Positions 32,731-42,280 of a DNA stretch of 64,000 nucleotides are shown piece by piece. The notes under the pieces are model-generated. The model was given only the letters and a program-made list of their open reading frames with translations, did no database searches and had not been told where the DNA came from. Both the position numbers and the translations under genes were made by a program. The DNA lies in NCBI GenBank assembly GCA_046590575.1, contig JBKJUS010000184.1:1-64000 (forward strand), given 5' to 3'. The stretch comes from DATLNF01 sp046590575. GTDB lineage: Bacteria > Actinomycetota > Actinomycetes > BP-191. Each line of letters starts with the position of its first letter. Position 1 is the stretch's first letter.

Positions 32731-34467
32731 ATGACCTCTCACCGTACGACGCTGCGCACGCTGACCCTTGGCGCGCTCCTCGCTGGGCCCCTCCTCGCCG
32801 CAGCGCCTGCCCCGGCAGCGGTGCCACTGCACAGCGACTGCCTCGTCACCGTCGCGGGCATCGACCTGCAGACTGCGACGGCGCTCGATCTGCAGGCAGC
32901 ACTCGGCGCGGGCCGGCTGACCAGCCGGATGCTGGTCGAGGCCTACCTGGCCAGGATCGCGGCGTTCGACCGGGCACCGGGTGTGACGACCAACTCGATC
33001 CGTGCGCTGGCCCCCACAGCACTGGCTCAGGCGGACCGGCTCGACGCGGAGCGCCGTACCAAGGGCCCGCGCGGACCGCTGCACGGGCTACCCGTGCTCT
33101 TGAAGGACAACGTCGGCACCACCGACGTGCCGACCACCGCCGGCTCGATCGCGCTGGAGGGCAGCATCCCGCTCCGCGAGGCATTCATCACCGAGCGCCT
33201 TCGGGCGGCGGGCGCGATCATCCTGGGGAAGACCAACCTGTCGGAGTTCGCCAACTGGGTGCAGCTAGGCATGCCTAATGGCTACTCCAGCCTCGGCGGG
33301 CAGGTGCTCAATGCCTACGACGGAGGAGACCCGAGCGGGTCAAGCTCCGGCTCAGGGGTGGCGGGCAGCATGGCCTTCTCCGCCCTGGCGGTCGGCACCG
33401 AGACCTCAGGCAGCATCCTCAGCCCGAGCAACGACAACAGTCTGGTCGGCATCAAGCCGACGGTGGGCCTGCTCAGCAGGGCCGGCATCATCCCCCTGTC
33501 GCCGAGCTACGACACGGCCGGACCCATGGTGCGCAGCGTCACGGACGCCGCGCTGCTGCTCGGAGCAATGGCCGGCGCAGACCCGCGCGACCCGAAGACT
33601 GCGGACAGCGAAGGGAAGGTACCGGCCGGCAACGACTACCGACCCTTCCTCGTGCGGACCGCGCTGGAGGGCGTTCGGCTGGGCTACTCCGAGAATGATG
33701 CCGGGAACCCGATCTTCGACCAGGCGCTGGCCGACCTCGCGGACCAGGGTGCCGAGCTCGTCGCCATCGATTCTCTCGATGCGACGAAGTTCGCCGGTCT
33801 GGCTGAGATCGCCGCGATCCCCAACGAGTTCAAGTACTCGCTCAACCGATATCTGGCAGAGGAAACAGTCCCCACCCTTCGGGTGAAGACCCTGAAGGAG
33901 ATCATCGAGTTCAACCGGGCGCATCCGGACAAGGTCAAGTACGGGCAGAACCTGCTCGAGGCCTCGGAAGCCACGCCGGGGCTCGAGGCGCTGGGCACCG
34001 CCCAGAGCACGCCGACAATCCTGGCCGCCCAGGCAGCCATCGAGGCGGCACTGGTCGAGGGCGATCTCGACTCGATCATCGCTCTCGGCCCGTTCAACGC
34101 CAACATCGGTGCTGCCGCCGGCTACCCCACGGTCATCGTGCCTGCGGGGTATGACGGCGAGGGCACGGTGCCGCAGGGCATCAGCTTTCTCGGCACAGCG
34201 TGGAGCGAGCCCCAGTTGATCTCCTACGCCTACGCCTACGAGCAGGCCTCGAAGCGGCGGATCCCGCCGACGGCCGCCAACGCCGACGTACGGCCGACCT
34301 CGTGCACCTCACCGCGCACAGCAGCCCCTGCCGCGGCGGCGCGCCCGGCGCCCGCGAAGCCGCGGCCACTGCCCGCGACCGGCGTGTCGGCCTTCGTTTC
34401 CATCGTCGCCGCAGCGCTCTTCGGCGCGGGGATGCTGACCCGTACTCGTCGAAGAGTGAACGGCTAG
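32731..34467 (+). CDS. Amidase-signature enzyme with LPxTG sortase anchor
   Basis: A 578-residue protein. The Sec signal peptide runs TLGALLAGPLLAAAPAPAA. The amidase signature has catalytic Lys (LLKDN, about 125), the cis-Ser in PSGSSSGSGVAGS (about 206) and the nucleophile Ser in TSGSI (about 228). After a Pro/Ala-rich linker the C-terminus is LPATG (547-551), a hydrophobic helix and TRRRVNG, the sortase sorting signal. It should be fixed to the cell wall and hydrolyse an amide there. The start with ATG 32701 is also possible. Confidence 0.92.
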   Translation: MTSHRTTLRTLTLGALLAGPLLAAAPAPAAVPLHSDCLVTVAGIDLQTATALDLQAALGAGRLTSRMLVEAYLARIAAFDRAPGVTTNSIRALAPTALAQADRLDAERRTKGPRGPLHGLPVLLKDNVGTTDVPTTAGSIALEGSIPLREAFITERLRAAGAIILGKTNLSEFANWVQLGMPNGYSSLGGQVLNAYDGGDPSGSSSGSGVAGSMAFSALAVGTETSGSILSPSNDNSLVGIKPTVGLLSRAGIIPLSPSYDTAGPMVRSVTDAALLLGAMAGADPRDPKTADSEGKVPAGNDYRPFLVRTALEGVRLGYSENDAGNPIFDQALADLADQGAELVAIDSLDATKFAGLAEIAAIPNEFKYSLNRYLAEETVPTLRVKTLKEIIEFNRAHPDKVKYGQNLLEASEATPGLEALGTAQSTPTILAAQAAIEAALVEGDLDSIIALGPFNANIGAAAGYPTVIVPAGYDGEGTVPQGISFLGTAWSEPQLISYAYAYEQASKRRIPPTAANADVRPTSCTSPRTAAPAAAARPAPAKPRPLPATGVSAFVSIVAAALFGAGMLTRTRRRVNG

Positions 34468-34476
34468 GGTCGCCTC

Positions 34477-35055
34477 GTGCCGGTGCTCGTGAATGCTGCC
34501 CTGCCAGCCGGCACCCTGCGCCGCCTCAGTCAGCCTCGCATCGACATCGGGGCCGACCTGCTGGCCCGCCCGTGGCAACTCGCAGACGCGGCTTTCCTAC
34601 GGCGGACGTTCCAGGACCCGGACATTCAGCAGTGGCACGTACGGCGACTGGACAGCGACGACGAAGCGCAAGAATGGCTCGACGAGTGGCCGCGACGCTG
34701 GGAGCAGGAATCAGATGCGTCCTGGGCAATTGCCAGAACAGACACCGATGAGGCCGTAGGTCAGGTCGGGTTTCGTGCGATCCGTTTCGGCGAAGCGCGA
34801 GCGCAGATTTCGTACTGGGTCGCCCGAGACGCTCGCGGCCAAGGTGCCGCCACCCGCGCGGCGGCTGCGGTCACTGAATGGGGGATGAACATCGTCGGGC
34901 TGCAGCGTGTGGGCTTGGCGCACGCGGTGTCGAATGTCGCATCATGTCGAGTGGCTGAGGGCGCTGGGTTTGCGTACGAGGGGACGCTGCGGAGATACGG
35001 GCTCCACGCCGATGGCTGGCACGACATGCACATGCATGCCCGGATCGCGGACTAG
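34477..35055 (+). CDS. RimJ/RimL-type GNAT acetyltransferase
   Basis: This protein has 192 residues. It starts GTG at 34477 and includes the typical RimJ/L features: LLARPWQLADAAFLRRTFQD, ISYWVARDARGQGAATRAAA (acetyl-CoA loop RGQGAA), and a long final part VSNVASCRVAEGAGFAYEGTL with RVAEGAGF. Acceptor is unknown; homologues act on proteins or small amines. It starts nine bases after the amidase gene. Confidence 0.92.
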   Translation: MPVLVNAALPAGTLRRLSQPRIDIGADLLARPWQLADAAFLRRTFQDPDIQQWHVRRLDSDDEAQEWLDEWPRRWEQESDASWAIARTDTDEAVGQVGFRAIRFGEARAQISYWVARDARGQGAATRAAAAVTEWGMNIVGLQRVGLAHAVSNVASCRVAEGAGFAYEGTLRRYGLHADGWHDMHMHARIAD

Positions 35056-35062
35056 TAGCAGG

Positions 35063-35878
35063 TCACGCGGTGTCAGCTCCGGCCTTTCTGAGCAGGTCAC
35101 GAAGCGGCTCGAAGATCTTCGGCGCGGCGCCGTAGGCCATCTCCGGCGAGGGGGGCCCACCACGCAGGTCGCCGACGAGAGCACCGGCCTCTGCTGCGAT
35201 CAGCGCTCCGGCGGCGTAGTCCCAGACCTGTTGACCGCTCTCGACGAGCGCGTCGACCCGCCCGCACGCGAGGCTGCACCAGTCGATTGCGGCCGACCCG
35301 CTGCGGCGAATGTCGCGGATCTGCTCGATGACAGCGGCGATCACCTCGGCATGCTGTCGGCGCCGACCGGCGTCGTAGGAGAAGCCGGTCGCGAGAAGTG
35401 TCTGGGCGAGATCGGTGGCAGAGCTGGAGACGATCGGGACGCCGTTGCGCGTCGCTCCGGCACCCCTTGACGCCGCGAAGAGCTCGTCGCGTTGGGGGTC
35501 GAACACCACTCCGACGAGGCTGCCTTCGTCGTCCTCCACGGCAATGGACACCGAGAAGGCGGCGGCGCGGTAGAGGTAGTTGGTCGTGCCATCGATCGGG
35601 TCGATGACCCACCTCAGACCGCTCGTCCCGGCGCGTGACGCGCCTTCCTCGCCAAGGACGCCGTCGTCTGGACGCCGGCGAAGCAACAGGCCGACGACGA
35701 GCTGCTCAGCAGCCTGGTCGACCTCCGTGACCATGTCGGTCGGGCTCGACTTCGCCAGGGCAGTGCGCGGTCCGGCCAGCCGATCGAGGAGCAGCGTGCC
35801 GGCAGAGCGGGCAATCGTGCCCGCGATGTCGAGCAGCTCGCGGTGCAGGGCAGGAACGGTCAGTGTCGGGGGGCTCAT
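35063..35878 (-). CDS. Inositol monophosphatase-family phosphatase
   Basis: A 271-residue protein. LGEEGASRAG carries the metal-binding Glu, WVIDPIDGTTNYLY carries the motif DPIDGT, and WDYAAGALIAAEAGALVGD carries the second WDxAAG motif, all present. It should be a Mg2+-dependent, Li+-sensitive phosphatase of inositol phosphate or a related sugar or nucleotide (e.g. histidinol phosphate or PAP). ATG 35878 fits the family's start; the frame is open further upstream. Confidence 0.93.
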   Translation of the reverse strand: MSPPTLTVPALHRELLDIAGTIARSAGTLLLDRLAGPRTALAKSSPTDMVTEVDQAAEQLVVGLLLRRRPDDGVLGEEGASRAGTSGLRWVIDPIDGTTNYLYRAAAFSVSIAVEDDEGSLVGVVFDPQRDELFAASRGAGATRNGVPIVSSSATDLAQTLLATGFSYDAGRRRQHAEVIAAVIEQIRDIRRSGSAAIDWCSLACGRVDALVESGQQVWDYAAGALIAAEAGALVGDLRGGPPSPEMAYGAAPKIFEPLRDLLRKAGADTA

Positions 35879-35952
35879 GGGACCGATTGTGCAGGAGCCG
35901 TGCGTAGGCGGGTCGAAATCTCTTGCCGAGTCCATCCAGGAGAGGTCTGCCG

Positions 35953-37926
35953 ATGTCGTTCTGCCGCGTCGCCGGGTGCACTGCGCTCGCCCTCGTTGTC
36001 GCCGGAGCCCCTGCCGCCCTCGCGCGGCCGGGTGCCGTCGAACGCCAGGTGCTGAACGGCACTGTGCCCGCATGGGCGACGACCGCCGCCCGCCTAGGGA
36101 CGCTGTCGGACGCAACGATCGTCGACATCCAGGTCGTGCTTCCGTGGCGCGACACCCGGGCCGCGGCCGTGCTGGCCGACACCGTGAGCGACCCGGCGAG
36201 CCCGTCGTACGGCAAGCACCTCAGCGTTGCGGACTTCCGGAGCCGCTTTGCACCGACGGTCGCGGATGCGCGCGCCGTGCAGGTCTGGCTCACCAAATCC
36301 GGCCTGGAACTCGGCGCACTGCCCGCCAACCGGCTCTACGTCCCAGCCCGCGGCACGGCCGCCGAGCTCGGACGGGCCTTCGGTACGACGCTCGGCCGCT
36401 ACCAGGTCCGCGGCACGACGTTGCGCGCGCCGGACCGCATCCCGACCATGCCCGCTGAGCTCGCCCGGCGGGTGCTCGGTGTGCGCGGGCTTGCCGACGA
36501 ACCGGTGGTCATCGGCGGAGAAGAGACCCGCGACCCGTTCCCGGTCCCGCTGCCCGACCAGCCTGCGACACCCGCTGATAGCGCACCACCCGCAGCGGTC
36601 GTCTACGGGGCGCCCTGCTCGGAGTTCCACGGCGCGCGCACCGAGACGACCCTGCCGAGGATCCTCGGCCGCCGTCAGCCGGCCGTCACCTGTGAGACGA
36701 CGATCGCCCAGCAGCGAGCGGCGTACGGCGTCGACACCGCGATCGCGCAGCGCATCGACGGGGCGGGTCAGACCGTCGTTATCGTCGGCTCGCACGCGAT
36801 CCAGACCCTCCCAGGCGATGTCCGTGAGTGGTCGAAGCGCCGCGGGCTCCCGCTGATGAAGCCGGGACAGCTCACTCAACTTTCCTACCCCACCGCCTAT
36901 CAGACACCCAACGTGGAGCCGATCCTGCGTCCCGCGGTGTGGTCGCTGCAGGCGCACATGCTGGTCGAGAACATCCACGCGATGGCGCCCGGTGCCGACG
37001 TCATCTATCTCGGTACGACGTCGAGCCTCGACCTGGCAAACGGCACCACATTGGCCGTCGACGGCAAGCTCGGTGACATCGTCATGAACGGCTGGTACAG
37101 CGCCGGTGAGAACACCAACCCAGCCTCGATCGGCCAGATCTCGCAGACCGCGCAGCAGGCGGCGGCGACCGGCATCTCGCTGCTGTTCGCCTCCGGCTCG
37201 ATAGGTGACAACTCCGCGTTCGGCGGCTCGCCCGGCCCGGAGTACCCCGCCAACGACCCGATGGTGACCGCGGTCGGCGGGACCAGCCTCATCCATGGCC
37301 AGGGCGGCCGGCTGCTGCGCGAGGTCGGCTGGGCCAAGACGGTCACCAACCTCGAGGACGGCGAGTGGGTCGAGGACGTCGAGTCGACCTTCCGCGGCAG
37401 CGGGGGTGGCATCAGCGTGGTGCACGCGCAGCCGGCGTACCAGAAGGGCGTGGTCCCCACCGCCCGGGCCGAGCGGGACGATGGCAGTCTTGGCCGGGCG
37501 GTGCCCGACGTCGCCGTCAACGGCGACGCGGAGACCGGGCTCACCATCGGCCTGACCCAGACCTTCCCGGACGGCTCGAAGAGGTACGCCGAGCGCCGGC
37601 ACGCGTCCGGCGAGTCGGCGACCGCGATCTTCGCCGCGCTGGTCGCGCTGGCGAACCAGCGCGTCGGGCGCAACCTCGGCTTCTTGAACCCGGCGCTCTA
37701 CGCGCTGCGGACAAAGAGCCCGGCCGCCTTCCGCGACGTTGTCGGCAGCGGGCTCGTCACCGCTGGAGTGCGCACCGACTTCGTCGACGGTGCGGCTGCG
37801 GCGTCCGGCGTGAAGAAGGTGCTCAAGACCTTCGAGGTCTACGACAGCAACGTCCCGGTCAAGGGATACGACACCTCTAGCGGCCTAGGGTCGCCGTCGC
37901 GCACGTGGCTCGCCCTGCTCCGATGA
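35953..37926 (+). CDS. Sedolisin (S53)-like protein with altered catalytic residues
   Basis: A 657-residue exported protein. AGGAGAGG seven bases upstream and a signal peptide support ATG 35953. An activation propeptide (about 40-190; SYGKHLSVADF is the family marker) precedes the S53 fold. The segment before HAMAPGA, normally ExxxD, reads QAHML, so Glu and Asp appear replaced. The oxyanion Asp in SGDSG is replaced (SGSIG). The nucleophile Ser is kept in GESATAIFAALVAL. It may be an inactive or divergent peptidase. Confidence 0.85.
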   Translation: MSFCRVAGCTALALVVAGAPAALARPGAVERQVLNGTVPAWATTAARLGTLSDATIVDIQVVLPWRDTRAAAVLADTVSDPASPSYGKHLSVADFRSRFAPTVADARAVQVWLTKSGLELGALPANRLYVPARGTAAELGRAFGTTLGRYQVRGTTLRAPDRIPTMPAELARRVLGVRGLADEPVVIGGEETRDPFPVPLPDQPATPADSAPPAAVVYGAPCSEFHGARTETTLPRILGRRQPAVTCETTIAQQRAAYGVDTAIAQRIDGAGQTVVIVGSHAIQTLPGDVREWSKRRGLPLMKPGQLTQLSYPTAYQTPNVEPILRPAVWSLQAHMLVENIHAMAPGADVIYLGTTSSLDLANGTTLAVDGKLGDIVMNGWYSAGENTNPASIGQISQTAQQAAATGISLLFASGSIGDNSAFGGSPGPEYPANDPMVTAVGGTSLIHGQGGRLLREVGWAKTVTNLEDGEWVEDVESTFRGSGGGISVVHAQPAYQKGVVPTARAERDDGSLGRAVPDVAVNGDAETGLTIGLTQTFPDGSKRYAERRHASGESATAIFAALVALANQRVGRNLGFLNPALYALRTKSPAAFRDVVGSGLVTAGVRTDFVDGAAAASGVKKVLKTFEVYDSNVPVKGYDTSSGLGSPSRTWLALLR

Positions 37927-37929
37927 TGA

Positions 37930-38781
37930 TCAGCTCGCGGGCGGGCTGTCGACCAGGGTGAGACGCCCGAGGTAGACGGAGCGGCCACGCTTCGCGGCGT
38001 GGCGGCTCAGGGTGAGGGTGATGGGAATCTCACTGCCATCCCGTCGCAGCGCAGGTAGTGCAAGAGGGACGCCGAGATGTCGATCGTCTCCAGTGACCAC
38101 GCTGTGCGTGAAGCCTGCGACGTGCGCCTCCCTTAGCCGTTCGGGGATCACGGCTAAGAGCCGCTGTCCGACCAGCATGCCCGACCAGCCGAGCAGGACC
38201 TGCGCGCCATCGCTGGCCACGACGATCCGGTTGTGGTCGTCCGCTACGAGCCAGCACTCGTCGTCAGGCGGCGACTGCGCGTGGTCCCACTCAGCAAGCT
38301 CGATCTCGACTGGTGAGTCCATGCGGTCGATGAACTGCCACGGTGTGGGGACAGCCCCCGCCGACTGGGCCACGATCTCATCGCAGAACCAGTTCCGCAG
38401 CGCAACGACCTCAGGCAACGGCGGCAGGGAGAGCATCTCGCCGGCAATGGCAAGCTGCCGTGCATGGTCGAGCGTGCCTTGGAGCACCGCGAAGTCACCA
38501 GCTGTCAGGTCACCGAGTCTCAGCTCGACGTCGAGCCGGTCGGCGTCCGGCGCTCGTGCCGCTGCCTCGACCACAAAGTGGCGTAAGAGGTCGAGCGCTG
38601 CGACCGACCGCGCGATGTCGTCGGCGCTGTAAGGCTGAGCCCCGCCGCCGAAGCCGCGCAGTAAGTAGTCCCGTAGAAGATCCCCCCACTGCTGGCTCGA
38701 CGCCCGGAACAGGACGAGCGGCAATTGGCGCAAGTCAATCGGTTCTGGGCGAGCAGCTGCGGCGGGGGTCACGGCGCGCAT
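37930..38781 (-). CDS. PAS-domain protein
   Basis: This protein has 283 residues. Residues about 165-280 are a PAS domain (LVADDHNRIVVASDGAQVLL, GWSGMLVGQRLLAVIPERLR, HLGVPLALPALRRDGSEIPI, VYLGRLTLVD). The N-terminal 160 residues are helical and not assigned (LRQLPLVLFRASSQQWGDLL). No kinase, cyclase or DNA-binding domain follows, so it would act as a sensor through a partner. It ends 18 bases before the convergent-side FtsH gene on the same strand; the two may be co-transcribed with ftsH first. Confidence 0.8.
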   Translation of the reverse strand: MRAVTPAAAARPEPIDLRQLPLVLFRASSQQWGDLLRDYLLRGFGGGAQPYSADDIARSVAALDLLRHFVVEAAARAPDADRLDVELRLGDLTAGDFAVLQGTLDHARQLAIAGEMLSLPPLPEVVALRNWFCDEIVAQSAGAVPTPWQFIDRMDSPVEIELAEWDHAQSPPDDECWLVADDHNRIVVASDGAQVLLGWSGMLVGQRLLAVIPERLREAHVAGFTHSVVTGDDRHLGVPLALPALRRDGSEIPITLTLSRHAAKRGRSVYLGRLTLVDSPPAS

Positions 38782-38799
38782 GCTACGACGGCCTCAGGG

Positions 38800-40551
38800 C
38801 TAAGTGTGGATGGCCGCAAGGGCTCTCAAGTCGGCCAGGTCGAGGGTTTCGTCCACCAGCAGGGCTTCAGCGATCGCCTCCAGAAAAGCGCGATGCGTCG
38901 TCAGCAAGGCACGGGCTAACTCCAGCGCCTCGGAGCACATCGTGTCGACCTCGGCATGCACCGTGTCGGCGAGGGTGCCCGCAGCCAGCAGGTCCGGGGT
39001 GAGCCGGGTGACTCCCAGCGTGCTCATGCCGTACTCGGTCACCATCTGCCAAGCCAGGCTGGTCGCCGACGCGAAGTCGCCGGCCGCCCCCTGGGTGAAG
39101 TCGCCGTCGAGCACCAGCTCCTCGGCGGCCCGCCCGCCCATGGAGACGACGAGCCGGGCGCTCGCCTCGCGGCGGGTGAGCAGCGCGTTGTCATTGCCGC
39201 TCATCCAGGTAACCCCACCGGCCGGACCGCGCGGCACGATCGTCACGATGACCGGGTTGTCGGCGTCCGGCAGCAGCATCGCGGCCAGCGCATGACCGGC
39301 CTCGTGCCAGGCAGTGATGCGCCGGTCCCGATCGGTCATCGTCGCGCTGCGCCGCTCCCGGCCCAGCACTCGGGTGGCCAGCGCATCATCGAGATGAGCA
39401 GCCCGGATCTGGGCGGCGCCCTCTCGGGCAGCCGTGAGTGCCGCGGCATTGACCAACTGGGCGAGGTCGGCCCCAGTCATACCGGGGGTACGACGCCCGA
39501 GCGCGACCAGGTCGACATCAGCGTGCAGCTGCCGGCTTCGGCCGTAGAGCTCGAGGATCTTCGTCCGGCCCTTGCGGTCCGGCGCACCGACGTGGATCTT
39601 GCGGTCGAATCGGCCGGGTCTGGTGAGCGCCGGGTCGAGCACGTCGTCCCGGTTGGTTGCGGCCAGGACAATCACGCCGGACGCGGTGAAGCCGTCCATC
39701 TCGACGAGCAGCTGGTTGAGGGTGTGCTCGCGCTCGTCGGTGCTACCACTCCCAGATGTGCCGGACCTCGCCTTGCCGACGGCGTCGATCTCGTCGATGA
39801 AAAGGATGGCCCGGCCGTGCTTGCGCGCCCGGTCGAAGATCGTCCTCACTCTGGACGCCCCCACCCCGACGAAGGTCTCGACGAAGTCGGAACCGGAGAT
39901 GGAGAAGAAAGGCACTCCGGCTTCTCCCGCAACGGCCCGGGCCAGCAGCGTCTTGCCGGTGCCTGGCGGGCCGACGAGAAGGACCCCGCGCGGCACCTTG
40001 GCCCCAGCGGCGGCGTACCTGTCCGGGTCGTGCAAGACCTCGACGAGTTCGACGAGCTCCAACACGGCTTCCTCAGCACCGGCGACGTCGACGAAGCGGG
40101 TCGAGGGCACCTCGGCCACTTCACCACGCCCTCGGGCGAAGGACCCGACCCGAAGCCGACCGCGCAAAGTCGGGAGCAACAGCAGCACGAGCACGCCGAG
40201 CACGACGACGCTCAGCACGATCTGCGCGACGACCGAGCCGCCTCCGGAGCGATCAGCGTCAAGGCGCACGTCGCGGGAGAGCAGCCGGTTGCTGAGGTCG
40301 GCAGCGAAATCCGCGGGGTAGACCGCCTCGCGTCGGGTGCCGTCCTGGAAGGTCAGGCGGACCACCTGGCTGCCTTCGTCGAGAGTCGCCGAGCGCACCC
40401 GGCCGTCCTCGATTGCCGTTACTGCCTCGCTCAGCGGCACCTGGCGAACGTCGCCCCCGCGCGCGAGCAGGAGCCCGCCAACAGCCGCCCCGAGGAGGAC
40501 GACGGTCGTCGCTGCGAGCAGCACACGATGCCGACGGATAAACGGATGCAC
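38800..40551 (-). CDS. ftsH: FtsH-family ATP-dependent zinc metalloprotease
   Basis: This protein has 583 residues. It has two membrane helices (about 8-30 and 107-128) around a small extracytoplasmic domain, an AAA+ module with Walker A GPPGTGKT (194-201), Walker B ILFIDEID, pore loop FVGVGA and SRH arginines NRDDVLDPALTRPGRFDRKI (split as DPALTRPGRFDR). The zinc site has HEAGH and Asp in AAGDFAS. It degrades membrane and some cytosolic proteins. It is shorter than the usual 640-800-residue FtsH because the C-terminal tail is brief, suggesting a second copy. Confidence 0.93.
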   Translation of the reverse strand: MHPFIRRHRVLLAATTVVLLGAAVGGLLLARGGDVRQVPLSEAVTAIEDGRVRSATLDEGSQVVRLTFQDGTRREAVYPADFAADLSNRLLSRDVRLDADRSGGGSVVAQIVLSVVVLGVLVLLLLPTLRGRLRVGSFARGRGEVAEVPSTRFVDVAGAEEAVLELVELVEVLHDPDRYAAAGAKVPRGVLLVGPPGTGKTLLARAVAGEAGVPFFSISGSDFVETFVGVGASRVRTIFDRARKHGRAILFIDEIDAVGKARSGTSGSGSTDEREHTLNQLLVEMDGFTASGVIVLAATNRDDVLDPALTRPGRFDRKIHVGAPDRKGRTKILELYGRSRQLHADVDLVALGRRTPGMTGADLAQLVNAAALTAAREGAAQIRAAHLDDALATRVLGRERRSATMTDRDRRITAWHEAGHALAAMLLPDADNPVIVTIVPRGPAGGVTWMSGNDNALLTRREASARLVVSMGGRAAEELVLDGDFTQGAAGDFASATSLAWQMVTEYGMSTLGVTRLTPDLLAAGTLADTVHAEVDTMCSEALELARALLTTHRAFLEAIAEALLVDETLDLADLRALAAIHT

Positions 40552-40601
40552 GGGCGAAGTCTTACCGACGGGTGACCTGCATACACCCGGAACGCCCTAA
40601 A

Positions 40602-41009
40602 TCACTGTGCTGATGGCTCCGTTTCGAGGTCGAGAGAGACGGAGTTGATGCAGTAGCGCAGGCCGGTCGGTCCCGGTCCGTCGGGGAACACGTGGCCCAA
40701 GTGGCCGCCACAGGCCCTACAAGTGACCTCGACTCGTTTCATCCCGAACGTGGAGTCCTCATGCTCCTCGACGGCGGAGTCCTCCAGCGGCGCCGTGAAG
40801 CTCGGCCATCCGCAGCCGGAGTCGTACTTCTGCTCGGACCGAAAGAGCGCCGCTCCACAACCGGCACACCGGAAGACGCCGTCGTCGTGGTTGTAGGTGT
40901 AGGTGCCGGTGTTGGGCGCTTCGGTGCCCTTCTGGCGCAGCACGCGGTACTGCTCGGGAGTCAGCTCGGCCCGCCACTGCTCGTCACTCTTGTGCACCAT
41001 GTCGGTCAT
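40602..41009 (-). CDS. msrB: Peptide-methionine (R)-S-oxide reductase
   Basis: This protein has 135 residues. Two CxxC zinc pairs (RCAGCGAAL and CRACGGHLGHVF) and the catalytic Cys in LRYCINSVSLDL are present, as are YDSGCGWPSF and GVFRCAGC. It reduces methionine-R-sulfoxide in damaged proteins. It is on the opposite strand to the acyl-CoA dehydrogenase that follows. Confidence 0.97.
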   Translation of the reverse strand: MTDMVHKSDEQWRAELTPEQYRVLRQKGTEAPNTGTYTYNHDDGVFRCAGCGAALFRSEQKYDSGCGWPSFTAPLEDSAVEEHEDSTFGMKRVEVTCRACGGHLGHVFPDGPGPTGLRYCINSVSLDLETEPSAQ

Positions 41010-41085
41010 CGTCTGGCCTTTCCGTCGGGATGAGCACCATTAGGCTGCACTAGCCGGTCTGTCGTTCTTCGCTGGAGGTGGCTGG

Positions 41086-42267
41086 GTGGACTTCCGAGAC
41101 ACCCCGGAAGAGGCGGGATTTCGGGCGGAGCTGCGCTCGTGGCTTGCCGCGAACCTGCCCGCGGGATGGGCGGCGCGCCCGCCCGAGTCCGGCCGCGGAG
41201 ACGAAACGCTGTCTCGGGACTGGAGCCGCAGGCTTCACGACGCGGGTTACGCCGGCCTCACCTGGCCCAAGGAGTACGGCGGTGGGGGCGCGCCGTACAG
41301 CCACCAGGCGATCTTCCTCGAAGAGACCGCCCGTGCTGACGCCCCTTCGCACATCGGCGTGATCGGCCTCGGCATGGCGGGACCGACGATCATCGTGCAC
41401 GGCACGGAGGCCCAGAAAGCTGCCCATCTGCAGAACATACTTTCCGGCGAGACGGTCTTCTGCCAGGGGTTCTCCGAACCCGGCGCCGGCTCCGACCTGG
41501 CAGCCGTGCGCACCCGGGCCGAGCTCGACAGCGACCACTTCGTCGTCAACGGTCAGAAGGTGTGGAGCTCGTTCGCTCACATCGCCGACTGGTGCATCCT
41601 CGTCACCCGCTCCGAGGCCGGGTCGGAGAAGCACCGCGGTCTGACCTACCTACTCGTCGACATGCACTCCCCTGGCGTCGAGGTCCGGCCGCTGCGCCAG
41701 ATCACCGGGGACCCCGAGTTCAACGAGATCTTCTTCACGGACGTGCGCGTCCCCGTCGAGAACGCTCTCGGCGCGATCGGCGAGGGGTGGTCGGTGGCCA
41801 TGACCACTCTGCTGCACGAGCGCGGCACGCTCGGCTTCGCCTTCGCGGCGCGGCTCGAGGTGTTCTTCGCCCGGCTGGTGGAGCTGGCCCGGCTGCGGCG
41901 CGACGACGGCAGCCGACCGGCCGACGACCCGGTGCTGCGTGACCGCATCGCCCAGCACTGGATCGAGCTGCAAGCACTCCGTTACACGAACTACCGCTCC
42001 CTCAGCAGCTTGATGAAGACCGGCGTCCCGGGACCCGAAGGCTCGGCCGTCAAGCTGTACTGGTCGGAGGCCAACCAGCGGCTCACCTCGCTCGCCCTCG
42101 AGTTGCTCGGACCGGCGGCCCAGGTCGACGGTGCCGACGGGTTGTGGAACGGGTTCTGGCAGTACCAGCAGCTCCGCAGCCGGGGCAACACCATCGAGGC
42201 CGGCACGTCGGAAATCCTCCGCAACATCATCGCCGAGCGCGTCGTCGGCCTACCCAAGTCACGCTGA
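41086..42267 (+). CDS. fadE: Acyl-CoA dehydrogenase, large-type subunit
   Basis: A 393-residue flavoprotein from GTG 41086. N-terminal helical domain (DFRDTPEEAGFRAELRSWLA), middle beta domain with FCQGFSEPGAGSDLAAVRTR (FAD site) and KVWSSFAHIADW, and C-terminal helices with RNIIAERVVGLP end. It has no Glu catalytic base at the usual position visible by eye, so the active site may be shared with the next gene. In actinobacteria such paired genes form heteromeric enzymes of steroid or side-chain oxidation. The partner starts 13 bases downstream. Confidence 0.92.
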   Translation: MDFRDTPEEAGFRAELRSWLAANLPAGWAARPPESGRGDETLSRDWSRRLHDAGYAGLTWPKEYGGGGAPYSHQAIFLEETARADAPSHIGVIGLGMAGPTIIVHGTEAQKAAHLQNILSGETVFCQGFSEPGAGSDLAAVRTRAELDSDHFVVNGQKVWSSFAHIADWCILVTRSEAGSEKHRGLTYLLVDMHSPGVEVRPLRQITGDPEFNEIFFTDVRVPVENALGAIGEGWSVAMTTLLHERGTLGFAFAARLEVFFARLVELARLRRDDGSRPADDPVLRDRIAQHWIELQALRYTNYRSLSSLMKTGVPGPEGSAVKLYWSEANQRLTSLALELLGPAAQVDGADGLWNGFWQYQQLRSRGNTIEAGTSEILRNIIAERVVGLPKSR

Positions 42268-42280
42268 GAGGACGCCGGAC

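Noticed and set aside
36094..37602. 502-codon minus-strand frame
   Set aside because: Shadow of the sedolisin-like gene, with no motifs or ribosome site.
38956..40575. 539-codon plus-strand frame
   Set aside because: Shadow of the ftsH gene on the opposite strand.
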